Positions 5,644 to 7,971 of a stretch of 7,971 nt of DNA are shown one piece after another (position 1 is the stretch's first letter; each line of letters begins with the position of its first letter). The translations under genes were made by a program, and so were the position numbers. The notes beneath the pieces are model-generated. The model saw nothing but the letters and a program-made list of their open reading frames with translations, did not search any database and was not told where the DNA came from. The stretch covers positions 1-7,971 of the forward strand of contig JAEKLU010000056.1 of assembly GCA_019509685.1 (NCBI GenBank). The letters are read 5' to 3'. This stretch comes from Mesorhizobium sp. (GTDB lineage Bacteria > Pseudomonadota > Alphaproteobacteria > Rhizobiales > Rhizobiaceae).

Positions 5644-6567
5644 ATGCTTTGGAGAGGCCGTCGTCAGAGCGACAACATCGAGGATGACCGCAGCGACAGC
5701 GGCGGTGGCGGCGGATTGGGCGGCGGCGGCCAGTTCCAACTTCCCATCGGCGGCCGTACCGGTGGCGGCGGCAGCATCATCCTGGTTATCCTGGTCGTGC
5801 TCGCCGGATGGTATTTCGGCTTTGATCCCTCTGCGATCCTGGGGGGTGGCGACGGCGGCCTGCTGCCGGGCGGCGGCGGCCAGATCACCGACAACAGCGG
5901 CTCGCAAGACAGCACCGGCGCGCCCGCCAATGACGAGATGAAGCAGTTCGTCGCCACCGTGCTTGCCGATACCGAGGACACCTGGACCGGCATTTTCAAA
6001 TCTCAAGGCTTGACCTACGAGGACCCCAGGCTGGTGTTGTTCAGCGGCCAGGTTCGCTCGGCCTGCGGCTTCGCGTCAGCAGCAGCCGGGCCGTTCTATT
6101 GCCCCGGCGACCACAAGGTCTATCTCGACATGACTTTCTTCCAGCAACTCGACCAGCAGTTCGGCGCTTCGGGCGAGTTCGCGCGCGCCTATGTGGTTGC
6201 CCATGAGGTCGGCCATCACGTGCAGAACCTCACCGGCATCATGGGCAAGTTCAACCAGATGCGGCAGGGCTTGAGTGAGGCCGACGCCAATCAGTTGTCG
6301 GTGCGCATCGAGCTTCAGGCCGATTGCTTCGCTGGTGTATGGGCGCATTTCACCCAGCAAAAAGGCATCCTGGAACAGGGCGACATCGAGAGCGCGCTCA
6401 ATGCCGCCAAGCAGATCGGCGACGACACGCTGCAGAAGAAGATGCAGGGCTATGTCGTGCCGGAAAGCTTCAACCATGGCACATCGCAGCAACGGCAAAC
6501 CTGGCTGGCGCGCGGCTTCAAGAGCGGCAAGCTGACCGATTGCAACACGATGACCGGCCCGCTCTGA
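5644..6567 (+). CDS. Membrane-anchored neutral zinc metallopeptidase (YpfJ family)
   Basis: The 307-residue putative metalloprotease belongs to the Zn_peptidase (YpfJ-like) family. Seen in order: the conserved N-terminus MLWRGRRQSDNIEDDR; a glycine-rich stretch (about 20-43); one transmembrane helix (44-60, SIILVILVVLAGWYFGF); a second Gly-rich linker (about 66-80); then the catalytic domain. Zinc ligands are expected at His187 and His191 with Glu188 as catalytic base (HEVGHHVQ, 187-194), and Glu223 in ELQADCFAG is the likely third ligand. Four cysteines (141, 153, 228, 300) in the catalytic part suggest a periplasmic location with disulfides. The ATG at 5644 is preferred because GAGGAG (5633-5638) precedes it by 5 nt and the family N-terminus starts there. 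The physiological substrate is unknown in the family. A stem-loop follows the stop. Confidence 0.92.
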   Translation: MLWRGRRQSDNIEDDRSDSGGGGGLGGGGQFQLPIGGRTGGGGSIILVILVVLAGWYFGFDPSAILGGGDGGLLPGGGGQITDNSGSQDSTGAPANDEMKQFVATVLADTEDTWTGIFKSQGLTYEDPRLVLFSGQVRSACGFASAAAGPFYCPGDHKVYLDMTFFQQLDQQFGASGEFARAYVVAHEVGHHVQNLTGIMGKFNQMRQGLSEADANQLSVRIELQADCFAGVWAHFTQQKGILEQGDIESALNAAKQIGDDTLQKKMQGYVVPESFNHGTSQQRQTWLARGFKSGKLTDCNTMTGPL

Positions 6568-6609
6568 GGCGGCACTTCCGGTTTCTTGCGCAATGGTGAT
6601 CGGCGACGA

Positions 6610-6638
6610 CTGATCCTGGCAAGTGATGTCAGGATCAG
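6610..6638 (+). terminator. Stem-loop downstream of the zinc peptidase gene, probable terminator
   Basis: CTGATCCTGGCA (6610-6621) pairs with TGTCAGGATCAG (6627-6638) over 12 positions with one G-U, around the loop AGTGA. The sequence after it (GTTGTCTTCGTT) is T-rich but has no pure T-run, so termination may be imperfect. It lies 42 bp after the peptidase stop and before the promoter of the next gene. Confidence 0.5.
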
Positions 6639-6659
6639 ACCGTTGTCTTCGTTCGCGTA

Positions 6660-6691
6660 TTGTTCCTGGGGATGACCTCGCCTATAAGGTC
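6660..6691 (+). promoter_or_regulatory. Candidate promoter and operator of the MFS transporter gene
   Basis: TTGTTC (6660-6665) and TATAAG (6683-6688) are 17 bp apart. The dyad GACCT (6674-6678) / AGGTC (6687-6691), with an 8-bp spacer, surrounds and overlaps the -10 box, a position where a bound repressor would block transcription. No regulator gene lies next to it in the window, so the binding protein is unknown. Confidence 0.4.
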
Positions 6692-6732
6692 GGTCCCGCC
6701 TTGCCCGCGGGCGGCCCGAGGAGCTTATCGTC

Positions 6733-7971
6733 ATGATCGACCCCAAAACCGCCAGGCGGGGCCTTGCGCTCGTTTTCACCACGCTGCTGCTGGACATCAC
6801 GGGCTTCGGCATCATCATGCCGGTGCTGCCGGCCTATCTCAGGGAACTCAGCGGCGTCGGCGTCAGCCAGGCAGCGATCGAGGGCGGCTGGCTGTTCTTC
6901 GTTTATGCGGCCATGCAATTCTTCTTCGCGCCGATCATGGGCGGCCTGAGCGACCGTTTCGGGCGCCGGTCGATCCTGCTTGCCTCGGTGCTGACCTTCT
7001 CGATCGACAATTTGATCTGCGCGGTCGCCTGGTCCTATCCGATGCTGTTCATCGGCCGTGTGCTGGCCGGTATTTCGGGCGCCAGCTATTCGACGACGTC
7101 CGCCTTCATCGCCGACATCTCGAATGACGAGAACCGGGCCAAGAATTTCGGCCTGCTCGGCATCGCCTTCGGCGTCGGCTTCGTCATCGGCCCGGTGCTG
7201 GGCGGACTTCTGGGCACGTTCGGGCCGCGCGTGCCCTTTTACTTTGCCGCCGGGCTCGCCTTCGTCAATTTCCTGATCGCGATGGTCTTCCTGCCCGAAA
7301 CGCTGGACCAGCAGCATCGCCGCCGCTTCGAATGGAAGCGAGCCAACCCCGTCGGCACACTCATGCAAATGCGCAACTACCAGGGCATCGGCTGGATCGG
7401 GCTCGTCTTCTTCCTGATGACGCTCGGCCACATGATGTACCCGGCGGTCTGGTCCTTCGTGTCCAGCTACCGCTACGGCTGGAGCGAGCAGCAGATCGGC
7501 TTCTCGCTCGGCGCCTTCGGCCTGTGTGGCGCGATCATCATGGGAACGGTACTGCCCAAGGTCATCCCTGCGCTCGGCGAATGGAAGACGGCGGTGATCG
7601 GCCTTACCTTCACCGCGCTCAGCGCCTTCGGCTATGCGTTCGCGACGCAAGGCTGGATGATCTATGCGGTGATCGTCGCCGGTTGCCTCGAGGCGCTGGC
7701 GGATCCGCCGCTGCGCAGCCTCGCCGCGGCCAAGGTGCCGCCCTCGGCGCAAGGCGAGTTGCAAGGCGCGATGACCTCGATCTTCTCGATCACCTCGATC
7801 ATCACGCCGCTGCTCTATACGGGGATATTTTCCTGGTTCACCGGCCCGACGGCGCCGGTCGTGTTCGGCGGCGCGCCCTATCTGGTCGGCGCCATCTTCC
7901 TTGCGCTGGCGCTGATCGTCTTCGTCACCAAGGTGACCAAGCCGGCGGGGTTGCGCAACGAAACCGCCAAG
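6733..7971 (+). CDS. TCR/Tet-type MFS drug efflux transporter (3' end cut by window)
   Basis: This is a proton-driven exporter of the major facilitator superfamily, drug:H+ antiporter-1 branch, related to tetracycline exporters. The frame gives 413 residues with no stop; relatives are about 400, so only the very C-terminus is missing. Seen: TM1 [19 protein letters not shown] (18-36) with membrane Asp21, resembling the Tet LDxxGIGLIMPVLP segment; motif [15 protein letters not shown] (70-83); Asp92 in TM3; [22 protein letters not shown] in TM4; motif [16 protein letters not shown] in TM5; and a second half from about residue 210. GAGGAG (6718-6723) lies 9 nt before the ATG. There is no adjacent TetR gene, so this is probably a chromosomal exporter of unknown substrate rather than an acquired tetracycline determinant; tetracycline resistance should not be assumed. 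Confidence 0.9.
   Translation, partial: MIDPKTARRGLALVFTTLLLDITGFGIIMPVLPAYLRELSGVGVSQAAIEGGWLFFVYAAMQFFFAPIMGGLSDRFGRRSILLASVLTFSIDNLICAVAWSYPMLFIGRVLAGISGASYSTTSAFIADISNDENRAKNFGLLGIAFGVGFVIGPVLGGLLGTFGPRVPFYFAAGLAFVNFLIAMVFLPETLDQQHRRRFEWKRANPVGTLMQMRNYQGIGWIGLVFFLMTLGHMMYPAVWSFVSSYRYGWSEQQIGFSLGAFGLCGAIIMGTVLPKVIPALGEWKTAVIGLTFTALSAFGYAFATQGWMIYAVIVAGCLEALADPPLRSLAAAKVPPSAQGELQGAMTSIFSITSIITPLLYTGIFSWFTGPTAPVVFGGAPYLVGAIFLALALIVFVTKVTKPAGLRNETAK

Noticed and set aside
6682..7764. Minus-strand open frame of 360 codons opposite the MFS gene
   Set aside because: It is the same mirror-frame artefact, with no recognisable domain and covered by a strong MFS gene.
6733..7971. Acquired tetracycline resistance gene
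   Set aside because: It belongs to the same MFS branch, but base composition matches the surroundings, there is no TetR partner and no mobile-element signal.

Overview
The window is GC-rich chromosomal DNA, and its gene content and protein sequences look like a rhizobial alphaproteobacterium (Hyphomicrobiales, probably Mesorhizobium or a close relative). The evidence is a long-form MntH with the N-terminal SLREVNAS stretch, an MntR of the proteobacterial type, a perfect EcfG (general stress response) promoter, and an intergenic element resembling repeats common in rhizobial genomes. The species call is inference, because no marker gene is present. No phage, IS, CRISPR, tRNA or rRNA signal was seen.

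Layout. Positions 1-429 (minus) hold the 5' part of a LysE-family exporter, cut by the window edge. It is divergent from a LysR-family regulator (525-1394, plus). The 95 bp between them hold a near-consensus promoter whose predicted start of transcription falls on the regulator's ATG, overlapped by an inverted repeat. A RibD/DHFR-like reductase (1426-2076, minus) converges on the regulator and has a repeat-like element in its leader. Upstream of it, also on the minus strand, a PcmT-like methyltransferase (2228-3064) follows mntH (3108-4463) by 43 bp, so these two are probably one transcription unit.

mntH diverges from mntR (4699-5148, plus), a textbook manganese uptake and manganese sensor pair with all six metal ligands recognisable. 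Behind mntR lies a 62-residue, lysine-rich, probably disordered protein (5251-5439) with its own perfect GGAAC-N16-CGTT promoter. It is therefore a candidate general-stress gene that nobody would find by homology. Next come a membrane-anchored neutral zinc metallopeptidase (5644-6567) and a Tet/TCR-type MFS drug transporter (6733 to the window end, open at its 3' end).

The genes are mostly ordinary housekeeping and accessory functions. The less ordinary content is regulatory: the leaderless LysR start, the stress promoter before a small unknown protein, the mntH/mntR control region, the repeat-like element, and several hairpins.
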